A DNA stretch of 64,000 nucleotides from Peribolospora baueri (GCA_029717555.1 JAMDHS010000025.1:62001-126000), one strand, 5' to 3'; numbered from the stretch's first letter, positions 24,936-42,146 are shown. Made by a program: numbers and translations. Notes: generated by a model from the letters alone, not told the origin.

Positions 24936-25056
24936 CCAAATAGATCTCCCATCCTTCTACCCAAGTAGACATCTCCCATCCAAGCCCATCTTCTCACTCA
25001 AGTAGATGCAGACCTCTCCCATCCAAGCCTAGTCCCGACCCAAGTAGCAGATCTGT
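24936..25056 (+). repeat. Short tandem-like repeats of a CAAGTAGAtCTCCCATCC unit
   Basis: Four to five imperfect units of roughly 25-35 bases, each with CAAGTAG or AAATAG followed by a (GA)TCTCCCATCC(AAGCC) core, lie in direct orientation. They show no coding sense. Confidence 0.5.
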
Positions 25057-25300
25057 CCCCCTCCTCCCCAGCCCCGATGATCCGACCTAGTGTTTTCCCC
25101 AGCAGGTCGCAACGGGTACCAAAGTGAGTCGGAAAGCCAGGCCTTGTGCTCTCGAGAATTGAACGAAGACTTACCAGAACGTCGTCGATGTCTTCACAGG
25201 CCGCCCTCGCGCACCATCACTACCGCTTCAGCTAAGTCGCCTGACGCCTATGCCGCACCCGCGCATCACCACCGCTTCAACCGCTTCAATCCGATCGCCC

Positions 25301-25560
25301 GTTCTCACACAGGACTTGACCTGGGCCGCCCTCACGCACCACCACCGCTTCAGCCTGCTTGCCTCCGTCGCTCCCGATATCGTTCTCACACACGAGGTCT
25401 TCTTTCCACCAATGCGTTGCCCTGAATACCTTCATTCCCCACCTTGCGGCACACCTTGGCCTCTCATGCCTTCCCTCCCGCCGCACAACCTCGGTCACAA
25501 AACCCACCTATGGAACAAAACAAATCGTTCAGCGGCAGCGGCGGCACTAGCGGGCGGCTT
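25301..25560 (+). repeat. Long diverged direct repeat, copy B
   Basis: Second copy of the 24386-24645 repeat: GTTCTCACACAGGACTTGAC, then CTGGGCCGCCCTCACGCACC, then a TATGGAACAAAACAAATCG segment followed by a GGCGGCACTAGCGGGCGG end. Divergence by many substitutions suggests an old duplication. Confidence 0.55.
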
Positions 25561-25702
25561 AGGTACAAGGAAGCGACGCTTTTCCTGAGATTGCCGAGTA
25601 ACGTGGTCCACGCACGTTCTCGCTGCCTTCTCCGCTGTAGAAGGGGTAGAAGGGGAGCGTTGACATTGCAGCCACCTCCATCGTGTCGTTAACCGATCGC
25701 GA

Positions 25703-30563
<4,861 letters not shown>

Positions 30564-30849
30564 CTTCGTCGCTGATCAGCTAGGCAGCTTGGACGGCCGT
30601 CTCGGAGAAGAAGAAGATCGACTTGGGTTGGTGGACGAAGCACATGCCACGCTCCGGGACGGGACCCCGGCTGATCGGTTGATCGGTAGCCGGTGCCGCA
30701 GTCGAAAAGCGGGGGAACCAGAAGACGGACGAGCCGAAAATCCAGTCACGATCGAAGATCCGTGGATACACCACATACACCAGCCGTACCCGTCCTCAAG
30801 CTCGAGAGCCATCTTGGAGAGACGGAAACAAGGAGAGGAACAGTTCAGA

Positions 30850-32208
30850 ATGGCCAGCTACAGTCTTTGCGTGTTGGGTGAGCTCTAGCTCTTTGGACAC
30901 GGACGAGAATGTCTAATTTAACCGCGCCAATTCCTCGCCCTCCGCCCTCGGTCAGGATGCGGCACGATGGGTATCGCCATACTGTCCGGCGTGCTGGACT
31001 CTCAAAAAGAGCTCACCCGCCGGACTTTGCAGTCGCAATCCACCGCAGACGGGACGGACACTCCGGTGTCGGTAGCTTCCTCTGACGAAGACCTGACCGG
31101 GCTCGCCGCCTTGCCGGGTCGCTTCATTGCTTGCGTTAACCGCCCCGAGAGCGGGCGCAAGCTCGCCAAGACGTTCGCTGGCGCGAGCCGCGTGGAGGTA
31201 TTGACGGCGCAGAACGTAAAGGGGGTCAGTGAGAGCGATGTCGTCTTGCTCTGGTGAGCCCCACATGTCTCCTTGCTTGGGGGGATTGTAAAGAAAAGCG
31301 GCCGGAGCCAACGACATTTGGCACTCATGCCCGCCGTCTTTCGACAGCTGCAAGCCGCAAATGTTCCAGTCAATCCTCAGTGAGGATGGCATGAAGTCCG
31401 CCCTCGAAGGCAAGCTTGTCATCAGCATCCTCGCCGGCGTGACCATCTCTCAGATTAAGGCCATCGTCCCCCCTAGCACCGTCGTCGTTCGAGCGATGCC
31501 TAACACTCCTTGCAAGGTGAGACCAGCGAATGCCCTCCCCTTTTCGTCTGCGGCCCGAGCAGGCCGCTGGTAAGGTATCGAAGACTTACAGGTTTGTTCA
31601 ATGATTACCCCTTTAGATCAGAGAAGGCATGACCGTTCTCACTCCTCCGCCGTCCACGACGCCCTCCTTGCCCGCGACTCTGCCGCCTCTACGCTCCCTT
31701 CTCCTCTCCATCTTCTCCTCCATTGGCCGCGCCCGGTTCCTCGACGAAAAACACTTTGACGCCTGTACGGCCCTCGCCGGATCCGGACCCGCCTTCGCCT
31801 GCGTCTTTCTCGAAGCCATGGCTGACGGCGGTGTCATGATGGGCCTTCCTCGCGCGGAGGCACTCGAACTCGCTGCGCAGAGCATGCAGGGCGCTGCGAG
31901 GATGGTCTTGCAGTCTGGAATGCACCCTGCCGCGTTGAAGGACAGCGTGACGAGTGAGTGCAGGAGCCTGTTCATCAGGCTCTGGTGGGCTTCGGTGGTC
32001 GTTAGCTCGCTGGCTCAGGCGCTGAGGAGAAATTCTTACTCGACACGCTCGCTGCCCCCTTCCTTGTCTCTTAGCCCCCGGCGGCTGCACCATCGCTGGC
32101 CTCCTCACGCTAGAGGACGGAAAGGTGCGTTCGACGGTCGCACGGACTATCCAAGCGGCCTCCCAACACGCAGCTGGACTGGGCCAGGTGCAGAGCGCGT
32201 CGAAATGA
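30850..32208 (+). CDS. PRO3: Pyrroline-5-carboxylate reductase
   Basis: Catalyses the last step of proline synthesis, reducing pyrroline-5-carboxylate with NAD(P)H. Exon 1 gives MASYSLCVLG, spliced to CGTMGIAILSGVL, so the Rossmann GxGxMG motif spans the first intron. Further family motifs are LLCCKPQ (across an intron near 31255-31347), KLVISILAGVTI, VVRAMPNTPC, the dimerisation domain box ALAGSGPAF, MADGGVMMGLPRAEAL and GMHPAALKDSVT, then PGGCTIAGLLTLEDGKVR. It ends QVQSASK at 32208. Length (about 300 residues) fits the family, with a small Ser/Thr/Asp insertion after the nucleotide-binding motif. Confidence 0.93.
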
Positions 32209-32498
32209 TTGTGTGACCGAGGGGCAGTTTCCGACGCGTTTTTCGCTAGGTTTGAAGAGAGTTGTGAATATCGGGCCCCTACTGGCCATGTCACTGCTTA
32301 CTGTTCTCCACCAATAGAGGCGCTTCAGAATGTATGCACGTCGAGATGTCGAAGCGAGACCCTCTCTTGTGCGTCTTGCGTTGAAAATACGCACGGCGCG
32401 CCCTCACGATGGAGTTCCAAGGCCCCGATGATAGTTGTATTTTGGCCAAGAGGGTTCGCAAAATCACCCGCCCGAGCCAATCACGGCGAAAGCGCCAT

Positions 32499-33492
32499 CT
32501 AACAAACAGGACCGACTACTCGTTCCACCATATCTTTGGACATTCGCACCAGCTCGTCTCGATCCCTCTCCTCGCCCTCGCGTCCCGGTGCATCTACGCG
32601 AAGGACCATAGCGTCCTTCCACATCCTTTGGCCGCCGGGCGCTTCGGAAGAACCGCCTTCGATAAGGAAGAGCTCCACCTTGGCGTCCTCCTCACCAGCT
32701 ATGGCCACCACCTCATCCTCTGTCGGCTCCTGGAGCGTGGCCAGCTGAGATTCGAGCATGTTCTCCTTGAAGAAGTGGCCCTTTCGGGCGTGTAGGCGTC
32801 GACGGAGGAGGAGGGGAGAGCAACGAAGGTAGAGGAAGTAGGTCTGCAGGTCGTCCGCAGAAGACGAAGGAACAGCGTCCGCTGAAGATGTCGGCTCAGG
32901 GGACGTCGTGGAAAATTGAGTCCCAGTAAGGGAAATGCCCTCTCCACGTAGGACGTCCCTATATGCCCTCTTGAGCGACGAGCAAGCGATCAAGCACGCT
33001 CTTCTCCGTCCTCTTCCTTTGCTCGCTTCCGTTGATGGCGGCCGTATGTTCTCCGGGTCGGGACCTCCGCCGGACGTGTTCGCTTGTGTCATCTCCAACA
33101 AGCCTACCAGGCTCCTTCCTGTCTCCCTGATCTTCCTCAGCCAAGGCAATCTATCCTCGTCCGTGAGCGGCTCGCCTCTGGACATCTTTTCGACATTGGA
33201 GGGCGGGTGCAGGTCGTCTCCGTCTACGAAGGGGATGTGCAAGAGGTGAGAGAGCGAAAGCGCGAGAGTGCTCTTGCCTGATGCAGAGGTGCCCTAAGGA
33301 AGCGAGTGTGAGAGGCAGGGAGGGTTCATCGGCCGATGAGCAAAGTGGGAAACTGGAGCGCGGACGCCGGCATGGACTCGCTCGGGGACCGGCCCGGTCA
33401 TTCTGACGCACCATGACAATGATCATCGCAGGCCTGGCACTGCCCCTAGCGCTGCCGTTGACGCACCTCTTTTCTCCAAGCTCTTCACCCAT
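32499..33492 (-). CDS. Gluconokinase
   Basis: Phosphorylates D-gluconate to 6-phosphogluconate, feeding the pentose phosphate pathway. Exon 1 ends ARPAMIIVM; joined to the next exon it gives the P-loop GTSASGKSTLALSLSHLL. It then shows the family box IPFVDGDDLHPPSNVEKMSR plus GEPLTDEDRLPWL. CLIACSSLKRAYRDVLR and RKGHFFKENMLESQLATLQE are also characteristic. The two stretches between these boxes (near 33020-33100 and 32600-32680) are low-complexity insertions that make the protein longer than bacterial GntK. The start at 33492 is the first in-frame ATG of exon 1. The gene is divergent from the aconitase gene. Confidence 0.92.
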
Positions 33493-33837
33493 CGTCGTCG
33501 TCGTCGTTGTCGTCGATGGCGCAGAGGAGAATCAGTGGGAAGTGGGGGGCCTGATCGGATCCAGAAGGGACGATGTTCCTTGAGAAGCCCAAAAGCGGCT
33601 TAGGGACGGGGACGGACCGGTCGGGCGACAAGCGTCCTGCTGCGGCACAGGCCGACCGAGAAGACCGAGGATCCGAGGATTCGCAAGTCGGGGGAAGAGT
33701 CGACGCAAAGAAGAGCAATTCAGGCTGTCTTGTGCGCCTGCTCACTGTCCATCGACTCCACACGCCGACGTAGGACACGTCTAGTTCCTACAGCATTCCT
33801 TTTCCCTTCTCGTCGTTCCTCTGTATCTCCCGTCGCC
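33493..33837. promoter_or_regulatory. Shared upstream region of gluconokinase and aconitase genes
   Basis: These 345 bases separate two divergent start codons. A C/T-rich stretch immediately precedes the aconitase ATG, as is common for strong fungal genes. No defined element is recognised. Confidence 0.3.
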
Positions 33838-36800
33838 ATGCTGCGTCAGCTCGGTCTTCGAGCTTCTCGGCAGCTTGCCTCTCAGCGCACCGTCCACTTC
33901 GCCCCGGCCCGGACGCTGGCGACCCCGACGGCCCTCCCTCCGAAGGACTGCACCTCCATCACTCCGCCCTACGCTCGCCTGCTCTCCCAGCTCGATGTCG
34001 TGCGTTCCATTCTCAACCGACCTCTCACTCTCGCCGAAAAGATCCTTTATTCCCACCTCTGCAACCCCGAGGAGAGCCTCGCAGGTCCGGCAGCCAAGGG
34101 CGGCGTCAGGGGTCAGGCGTACCTCTTGCTCAACCCGGACAGGGTAGCCATGCAGGACGCCAGCGCTCAAATGGTGGGCTTGTCTTGTCTTTGTCAGCGC
34201 TCAGACCGACGCCTTTTGGAGAGGCTGTCCGCTGTCTGTCAACCGAAGCGATCTTTGTCTAATTCGTCTCTGTCTGGCGATCGTCCGTACAGGCCATCCT
34301 GCAATTCATGACCTGCGGCCTCGAACGCACCGCGGTTCCAACCTCCATTCACTGTGACCACCTGATCCAAGCCTATGAGGGCGCGGAAGCTGACCTCAAG
34401 CGCTCCATCGTGACCAACAAGGAGGTGTTTGACTTTTTGGAGAGTGCAGCGAGAAAGTACGGCATTGCGTTCCACGCTCCAGGAAGTGGCATCATTCACC
34501 AGATTGTGCTGGAGAACTACGCGGCGTGAGTGATCTCCCTCGCCGTTTCTCTTGTCTCGGCTCGTTCCAATTCCACTGACATCTTCTAATATCCTCGCCT
34601 CACTCGCTGCTAAACTTAGACCCGGTATGCTGATGCTCGGTACAGACTCTCACACTCCAAATGCTTCAGGTCTGGGCATGCTCGCCATTGGAGTCGGCGG
34701 CGCGGACGCGTGAGTCGAATAGAGACTGGTGTATGGTCGTCGGACGCCTTCAGCGCTCTCATATCCCCTCATTCTGCTGACCATAATGACGTCGTGCAGA
34801 GTCGACGCCATGACGGCCACGCCTTGGGAACTCAAGGCTCCTCTCGTCCAGCGTATCCACTTGTCCGGTCAACTCTCAGGCTGGGCCTCTCCCAAAGACA
34901 TCATCTTGCACCTCGCCGGTAAGCTCACCGTCCGCGGCGGCACGGGCTCCATTCTTGAATATTCCGGGCCCGGTCTCGAGAGCATTTCTGCTACCGGTTT
35001 GGCCACAATTGCCAACATGGGCGCCGAGGTGGGGGCGACGACAAGCGCCTTTGCCTACACTCCCAAGATGAGAGAGTACCTGGAGGCGACAAGGAGGGCA
35101 CCTGTCGCGCGCGCCGCTGACGAAGCTGCCGTCAAGGGCTTCCTCAAAGCGGACGAAGGAGCTGAGTACGACCAGAACATTGAAATTGTGAGTGTTTGCG
35201 CCATCGCCTTGCTTGAGCAGTTAACTACGGTTGCCGCATGTTCTGTTCGAAAAGCAGTTGACCCAACTCTTCGCATCGAACTTTTACATTCAGAACCTGT
35301 CCGAACTGGAGCCCCACTTGAACGGCCCTTTCACACCGGACCTCGCCACTCCCCTTTCCCAGTTCCGCGCCTTCGCGTCGACCAACTTCCCCAAGACGAC
35401 CGAGATCTCCGCCGCGCTGATCGGTTCTTGCACGAACTCATCGTACCACGACCTCTCTCGCTCCGCTGACATCGCGCGACAGGCAATCCAGAGAGGCTTG
35501 AAGGCAAAGACCAGCTTCATGGTCACGCCAGGGAGTGAGCAGGTGCGCGCGACCGTCGAGAGGGACGGCATTGAGGAAACTTTGACCGACGCCGGTGCTA
35601 CTGTGCTAGCCAACGCTTGTGGGCCATGCATTGGCCAGTGGGATCGACGGGAACTACAAGGAGAAGAGAACGGTGAGTGGACCCCATGGTTCATTGACGA
35701 CGTCGTCTCGTCTTCCGCCGTCGACGATGAACTTGACGCTCACGTCGGACCTTGGCTGGAATGCGAATAAAGTCATTCTCACGTCATTCAACCGCAACTT
35801 CAAGGCGCGGAATGATGGTAACGCTAAAACGATGTGAGTGCTTGGTTTACCGGTCGTCGGTCAGTCGGGAATCCGTGTAAGGGATGGATGGAGCATTGAC
35901 AGATCTGCCGATTGGTCGCAAAATTTTCAGGAACTTCCTCGCCTCTCCCGAGATCGTCACCGCGATGGCCTTCGCAGGTCGCGTCGACTTCAACCCGATG
36001 ACAGACTCCCTGCGTGCGCCAGATGGCACAGAGTTTCGATTCGAGCCTCCCAAGGGCGAGGAGCTCCCTTCTGCCCGAGGCGGCTTCGCCTTGGGCGACA
36101 CTTCCTACATGCCCGAGGCCACGCCGACTCCTCGTCCCGAGACGAAGATCGCCGTGGACTCCAAGAGCGACCGGTTGCGGTTGCTCGAGCCTTTCGAGGC
36201 ATGGGACGGCAAGGAGCCCACGGACCTGCCCATTCTCATCAAGGTTAAGGGCAAGTGCACCACAGATCACATCTCCGCCGCCGGACCTTGGCTAGCCTAC
36301 AAAGGCCACCTCCCCAACATTTCTCAAAATACGCTTATTGGAGCCACCAACGCGGCTAACAGCAAGGTCAACGAGGTGCAAAACGTCTTCACTGGAGAGT
36401 CGGGCTCAGTGCCGTCCGTGGCAGAGTACTACCGAGACCAGGCAAAGACCAAGTGGATCGTTATTGGCGACGACAAGTGAGTGGCTTTTATTCCTAGCCG
36501 TTGTCATACGTCGTGTTCGTTTCGCCGCCCAACAACCTCGCATCATAATACTGGAATAATCCTTCCCGTTGTCCTCTTTGCCTTCCTCCCTTGCAGCTAC
36601 GGTGAAGGCAGCGCTAGGGAACACGCAGCCCTTCAACCAAGATACCTCGGGTGTGAGTCATGGAATTTCCACTGGCGGGCATTTTCGCGCCGGCCCTTCA
36701 CGTTTGCTCACTCTCACCATGCTTGTCTTGAACTCGTTTCCATTTTTGTCATGGATTGTCCGTCGTCCAGTCGTTTGAATGGCCTTCTCTCCACTCGTCT

Positions 36801-37837
36801 CTGATAGGTCAGGCAACCTCGCGGGCTAACTAACCGTTTTCTTTCGAACATTCTTGCCGCCCTCCAGCGGTTTCGCGATCGTTGTGAAGTCGTTTGCCCG
36901 CATCCACGAGGTAAGGGTACCTACCTATTGCACAATATAGATGCTAGATCGAATGTTGAGTCTTGCTATTGCGCCCGATGTCACCACAGACTAATCTCAA
37001 GAAACAGGCGAGTTCTAGGCGATCCCCGCCCTTAGCATGGCGAGGACTCGCTTTTTTCGGAAGAAGTTTTGAAGCTGAACGGTCTGATCTCTTTCGGTTT
37101 GACATAATTTCAGGGCGTGCTCCCGTTGAGCTTTTCGAATCCTTCGGATTACGAACGGGTGGGTTCCGATGACAGCCAAGACGCAGAGACGGATCTGGCT
37201 CGGGCCCATCGGGAACGAGTCGCGTTTCATGTTTGGTCCCCTTTTCCGATCTTGACCCACCCCTTCTCCCTTCGTCTGACTGGATGGTCGTGCCTTACCA
37301 ATGCCAACAGGTTCAGCCCGAAGATAGGGTCTCGCTCAAAGGGATCAAGGAGCTCGCGCCCGGAAGCAAGGTTACCATGGTCGCCAAGCACAAGGACGGT
37401 GAGTTATCGACCTTTGCCAGTGCGAGATTTGCGTCACGCGTTTTCTTGTGCCTGGTTCGTTCCGTGGGTGATATGGAGACCCAGGAGCCCCAAATACCAT
37501 GCTGAATCTGCGTTCCTCCTATCCCCGCACATACTTTTCTCTGCTTCCTCTTTCTACTCCACCACACCCGTCTCTAGGCTCGGTTGACGAGATCCCGCTC
37601 TCGCACACCATGACTTCTGGCCAACGTGCGTTCCGCCTCTTTTTCGTCTCTTCCCTCTCGTCCGCAGATGTTGCGTCGTTGTTGAATCGAAGCTGACTTG
37701 CGATCACTCCTCCGGGTTCGGCGCCCCTGCCCCCTTCCCTCGCATCCTGCTTTCTGCTCTTCTCCTGCGATGCAGTCGAATGGTTCCGCGCAGGCTCAGC
37801 GCTCAACGCCATGGGTGTGAAGGCCAAGTCCGCTTAA
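33838..37837 (+). CDS. ACO2: Mitochondrial aconitase, ACO2-type
   Basis: Aconitase interconverts citrate and isocitrate; the ACO2 branch in yeast is linked to lysine synthesis, which may or may not apply here. The start [20 protein letters not shown] is Arg-rich without acids, a mitochondrial presequence. Motifs in order: [66 protein letters not shown], the [4Fe-4S] cysteine region GSCTNSS, then [65 protein letters not shown] and ARIHETNLKKQGVLPL. The end is [18 protein letters not shown]. The sequence follows the ACO2 rather than the ACO1 pattern (for example the [12 protein letters not shown] box). About ten introns are present. Confidence 0.93.
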
Positions 37838-38250
37838 TAACACGAGATAGGCATCTCTTTCTGGGGCCACGCTCCCCGGTTTCCTTGACATGGTGTTACG
37901 TTGGAAGGACGACGGATGGTGGGCAGTAGCGAAAGGTGGAGGGAAGCGGCGACCTACGAGTGCCTACGTGCGGAACAAGGGAAGAACTTAGATTTCGTTT
38001 TGTTCTGACGAAAAGAACCCCATGACCTCGTTCATGGACTCTGGAGCAGGTGGGAAGGTGAGGTTCAATGTACCGCTAGAAGTTTGTTTGCTAATTTACA
38101 TGCAACGTTGTCATCGACGACTCGCTCAGACGGCGGAGCCATCTTCCATTTGTCCATTCATATGAACGGTAGAAAACACAGCCGTCGTCATGCATGGACT
38201 TCCCCTCCCCCCCTCGCGCGCCCACGCGAAGCAGGCCGGCGGATTGGGCT
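37838..38250. other. Convergent intergenic region
   Basis: Between the 3' ends of ACO2 (+) and a membrane-protein gene (-). Nothing else is recognised. Confidence 0.35.
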
Positions 38251-39273
38251 TCACTCGCCCTTATCCTTCTTGTTGGCGTGGACGTTGGTGAACGGAAAGT
38301 TGGACATGTTCTTGCCCTGCGCCTTGCGCTGGCGCTGCGTCTTGTCTGAGGCGAAGAGGAGGACCCAAAAGCCCCAAAAGGCCAAGGCTCCGTTGAGGAG
38401 CGCGAAGAACTTGGCGAAACCGCCGAGGTCGAGCTGGGCGCTGGTGCCGACTTGGAACCGAGAGAGCGCAGCGGAGAGGGCAAAGTAGATTGTCGTCAAC
38501 GCCACGGTGGGCAGGCGGTAAGGGGCTGAGGAGGAGGAGGCCGCCATAGGAGAGGTGGATACGGGGATGGCGCCCGACTGGGTGAGGTGAAGAGTATATG
38601 GGGTCAGATCTTGTACGGCGGAGCGTGCGGTGGAAATCATATGGGCGACGTCCGACTAGAAGAACATCGGCCCTGGTCGACTTGGTACACTCACGAGCAT
38701 AAGCACCATAGAAGCGACGGCCAGCTGACTAACGGCATTCTGGTAGCTCAGGAAGTGCTCCAGCGGCGTGAGGTTGTGGCCGAGGGGGGAGACGGGCGAG
38801 TTGTCCTGGGCGCTATTGCCGTTACCGGTCGTCGATTGGACACCTGCTCCGTGCGGGGTGGAGAGGAGGAGCAGGAGGCGAGGAGAGACGAGTTGCGGAA
38901 GGGCGAGGAGGGCGAGGTAGGCGGCCACCGCATAGGCGCTGAAGGCGCGAAGAAGAGGTGCGCATAGTGAGTTTGGGCAACCGGGCGCAAGCGCCGCACG
39001 GGACACGAAAAAGGCACTCACTCTGATGGATTGCGGAGACGGAGCGAGAAGGAAAAAAAAAAAAAGAAGAAGAAGGAAACGGCCGACGACGACGGATGAG
39101 CCGCATCATACGTATCCTTGACGTCTCAGGGTTCCCCCGGCCGTCTTGTCGCTGAACTCACAGTAGTACGCAGGGTTGCCGGGCTGGCCGAGCTTTTCGA
39201 GGTGGTCGATATCCGCGCCTCGCGGCTTGGCGGTCTCGTTGACGTCGGATGGGTTCTCTTGCTTGGCGGACAT
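38251..39273 (-). CDS. Fungal integral membrane protein of unknown function
   Basis: Three minus-strand exons: the first gives MSAKQENPSDVNETAKPRG and ends GQPGNPAYY at a GTGAG donor; the second begins AYAVAAYLALLALPQLV; the third runs from SGAIPVST to the stop at 38251. I count three to four hydrophobic helices (YAVAAYLALLALPQLVSP; a helix near AVSQLAVASMVLML; VALTTIYFALSAALS; FFALLNGALAFWGFWVLLF) and a basic cytosolic tail (ASDKTQRQRKAQGKN) ending ANKKDKGE. The dilysine-type end (KKDKGE) is not a perfect KKxx signal. No family is recognised. Endoplasmic reticulum or Golgi location is inference. Confidence 0.7.
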
Positions 39274-39318
39274 GGTCGCTGACGGTGGTGGTGGGTTGAA
39301 TCGGAGGGATGGTAAGCA

Positions 39319-39406
39319 AGATGGCCAGGGTCACCCATCCATCTCAAGATGACCATGGTCGTCATCCATCCATTTCAAGATGGCCAGGGTCGTCCCATCC
39401 ATCTCC
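39319..39406 (+). repeat. Three tandem units of about 30 bases
   Basis: The units begin AAGATGGCCAGGGTC, AAGATGACCATGGTCGTC and AAGATGGCCAGGGTCGTC and each continues CATCCAT(C/T)TC. They lie between divergent start codons (39273 and 39552) and could affect either promoter. Their only evident feature is recent tandem duplication. Confidence 0.65.
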
Positions 39407-39551
39407 ATGTTCATGACGTCATGTCGATCGCTTTGCAGGGTCACCGTTACCAGCGCACATGCACAGACCACCACTCTGCGCGCCGAGATCGACCCCGAGT
39501 CGGTGCGAGGTGGTCACAATCCGGTAGTTGCTTGACGCCCGGCACCCCGAC

Positions 39552-41443
39552 ATGTCGGTCACCGACGAGCTCCAAGTATCGATTCACACCTCACGCGATA
39601 CCCTCATAGCGTCCTGTCCGTCTTCGACCCCGCTCTGCCCGCCTCGTTCATTCACTGCCTCCGCCGTCGCCTCGTTCCCCGGCTCCCGCTATCGTTCCAC
39701 TTTGCTGCGCGCGCCATCCGCGCTCGATGGCGGATTGGATGGGAAAGAGGCTGCTAACGGAGAGCTTGAAGGAACGCCGGGAAGCCAGCTGGCGGCGGAG
39801 CGACGACAGTCGCGTTGCGACCGGCAAGGCAGGGCTTTAAAGGGCTACGCTTTCGTGCCGCCCACCTGTGTTTGCGGAGCTCCGATGGAGAGGTGGAATT
39901 TGATTTCGATCTCCACCTTCCCGTCAGGGTTGCTAGCGTCTTGAAGGGTTGGCCGGGAAAAGGACGACGGGAGCAATGGGCGAAGGTGGCTGTGGCCTGG
40001 CGGGATGGGAGCAGGGTCTTGGCTTGGCAGGTCAGTTGTATAGCTCTTTGTCACGCTCGAGGAGGGCAAGGGTGAGATGGCGGATACGCAGTTGGCGAAG
40101 TAAAGGAAGCTGTGGAATGTTAAAGAGCCTCACAAACCGCGGTGTGCTCGCTCTCCTCCCACTGCAGTTGGTGTACCATAACACGCCATACGCACTTCAC
40201 CTCGTCGTCCGGGAGCGACGCGATCTGGCCGAGTGGATGGCAGACGTCCCGGACGATCGACCACTGTCCGCGATGACCATTCCAGGCAGCCATGAGGTGT
40301 GTTCACCGCCTTATTTTCTACGTCGCCATGCATCTCAACGACCACTGATCACCGGAGCGAGCCGGGCGGGCTTTGTATGTCTCCGATCCTGCCAGTCCTG
40401 CTCCCTCTACGGCTGGCCCATCTCAAAGTGTCATTCCTTTGCGCTTCTCCCTCAACTGAACACCGGCATCCGTTTCCTACACATCTGACTGTCGGTCAAG
40501 GGTAAAGGCTCGGGCGCCCGTCTGATAACCTGCCACCGCATCTCGAACCAGCGCCTCTCCTTCTCCTCCGTCCTCGACGCTGTCCTCGCCTTCCTCACCT
40601 CGCACCCTTCAGAGACGGTTGTGATGAGCGTCAAGCAGGAGGACAGCAGGCCAGAGTTTGCGTCGCTCGTGCGCACCGCACACATTCTTCCGTACGGTGA
40701 CCGGTGGTTCAGTCACGCGTGTCGACACTGGGCGAGGAGAGGGGGAGGATAGTGCTTTTCTCCCGGTTCGGGCGCCCGGCGGACACCGGGATCGACGTGC
40801 ACCCCACCGTGTGGCCCGACAACGCGCGGACGCCGTTCGGTGTGGGGGTCCAAGGTGGTGACGCAAGATTGGTACAACATTGGGTGTTCTTGAACATCAA
40901 GGAAAAGTGTGCTCCGCACTTTCCTCCCATGCCCGCCTCCCCTTTCCCATCACCGTCACCGTCATCGTCATCGACGACCGACCTGCCCGTTCAACGTCCT
41001 TTTCTGTCCTCTGTCCCCTGGCCGATCCGTGACTTGATCATCTCCACAGGTGGCGAACGACACACGCTCGCGATTAACTATTGCTCCGCCTCCACCTTCC
41101 CTGCCGCGTTGCCGCCGCTCGTCGCCAAGGGTGCCGGGTATAGGTGTTTGAGAGTCGAGGGCATCAACGAGAGGCTCCAGCGGTTAGTCGGCGTGCAACC
41201 GTTCATGGGGGCGGAGCTGCTTGCTCATCCTTTCCTTTGTTTCTTTCTTTCTTTCTTTCATTCCTTGCTTTCTTTCCTCGTCCGCTGCGCCGCAGATTCC
41301 TGATGGAGTCCTGCGTGCCGATGGGCTTGGAAGGCAGGCGAGTCGTGTCGGGCGCGTTCCTGCTCGACTTCTTCGAGCATCCCGACGCGGAGCTCGTGGA
41401 TCTCTTGGTGGAGTGTAATTTTGCTGGCCTAGGAAATGTTTAA
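39552..41443 (+). CDS. PI-PLC X-domain protein, apparently interrupted
   Basis: A member of the bacterial-type phosphatidylinositol phospholipase C family common in fungi. The likely start is MSVTDELQVSIHTS. Exons give LHLPVRVASVLKGW, LVYHNTPYALHLVVRERRD, the catalytic box MTIPGSHE, then SLYGWPISKCHSFALLPQLN, TGIRFL, LSFSSVLDAVLAFLTSHPSE, TVVMSVKQED, RVSTLGEERGRIVLFSRFG and the C-terminal GRRVVSGAFLLDFFEHPDA to LLVECNFAGLGNV. Where the family has FLDIR, this gene reads FLHI followed by an in-frame TGA (40486-40488). A frame change is also needed between 40690 and 40715, where I can find only an implausibly short intron. Either this is a pseudogene in a host gene family or there are sequence errors. 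The start and the first exon join are uncertain. Confidence 0.6.
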
Positions 41444-42146
41444 GGGAGCGCTGGAGTATTTCAAAGGAGCAATAGTGCGACGTGAATACGTAGACGTAGT
41501 TATGTTAAGAAACGCACACCCGGATGATCACCGTCTTCGCAGGCATTAGAGCCGCCGGTAAGCGCGACTGTAATGGCCATTTGTACCTCCTCAAGCTAAT
41601 CTCCGAACAATATTGCCGCCGCCTCGCCGCTTTCATGCCGTCTCCGTCTTCGTCGTCGTCGCCGGCCCGTCGTCACCTTCGTCGCCATCGTCGACCTCAG
41701 CTCGTCTTGAACGTCACGCCCGCTCCTTTCAGGACCTCCTCTCGCCCTCACACCACCTTCCCTTTCTCCCTCGCCTCGCCCACACCGCTCTCCCTCAGCC
41801 CACCCCCTCCTTTCCGCATCAGCGCCGTCGGCCTGCTGGCGCGCATCTACACGCAAACAACACCACCTCCACCACCGCGAGCTGGCGAGCTGGCTCGTCA
41901 CCGGCTCGCTTGTCACTCGCTCGCACAGGGACATCTCAGATATATTCTTCTGGCCCGAGTGTACGGAGTCACTACAGGACGGGGCCAAGATAATCTCGCT
42001 GACCGGCTCACCAGGTCCATTCGCATTCGGGTAGCCAGGAGCGCCCCCGCCTCGAATACCATTCCGTCTCCTCCGTCCTTTTCTGATATATGGCTTGATA
42101 ACCCTCGCTCGCCTCGCTGGTCACGGTCGACCACCTGGAGCCCAAC
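41444..42146. other. Intergenic region and pyrimidine-rich leader of SOG2
   Basis: About 700 bases. From about 41600 the plus strand is strongly C/T-rich up to the SOG2 start codon, consistent with promoter plus a long leader. No gene is recognised. Confidence 0.4.

Larger units (their letters stand above)
23103..25702. other. Gene-free, repeat-rich region
   Basis: About 2.6 kb without a recognisable gene, between the start of a minus-strand gene and the end of PEX1. It contains several families of diverged direct repeats, listed separately. The composition is Pro/His/Thr-codon-like in the plus frame, but no frame stays open over both copies of any repeat. It looks like decayed duplicated or mobile sequence of unknown kind. 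Confidence 0.45.

Noticed and set aside
24936-25056. Short spaced repeats considered as a CRISPR-like array
   Set aside because: Units are imperfect, of uneven spacing, and the locus is eukaryotic.
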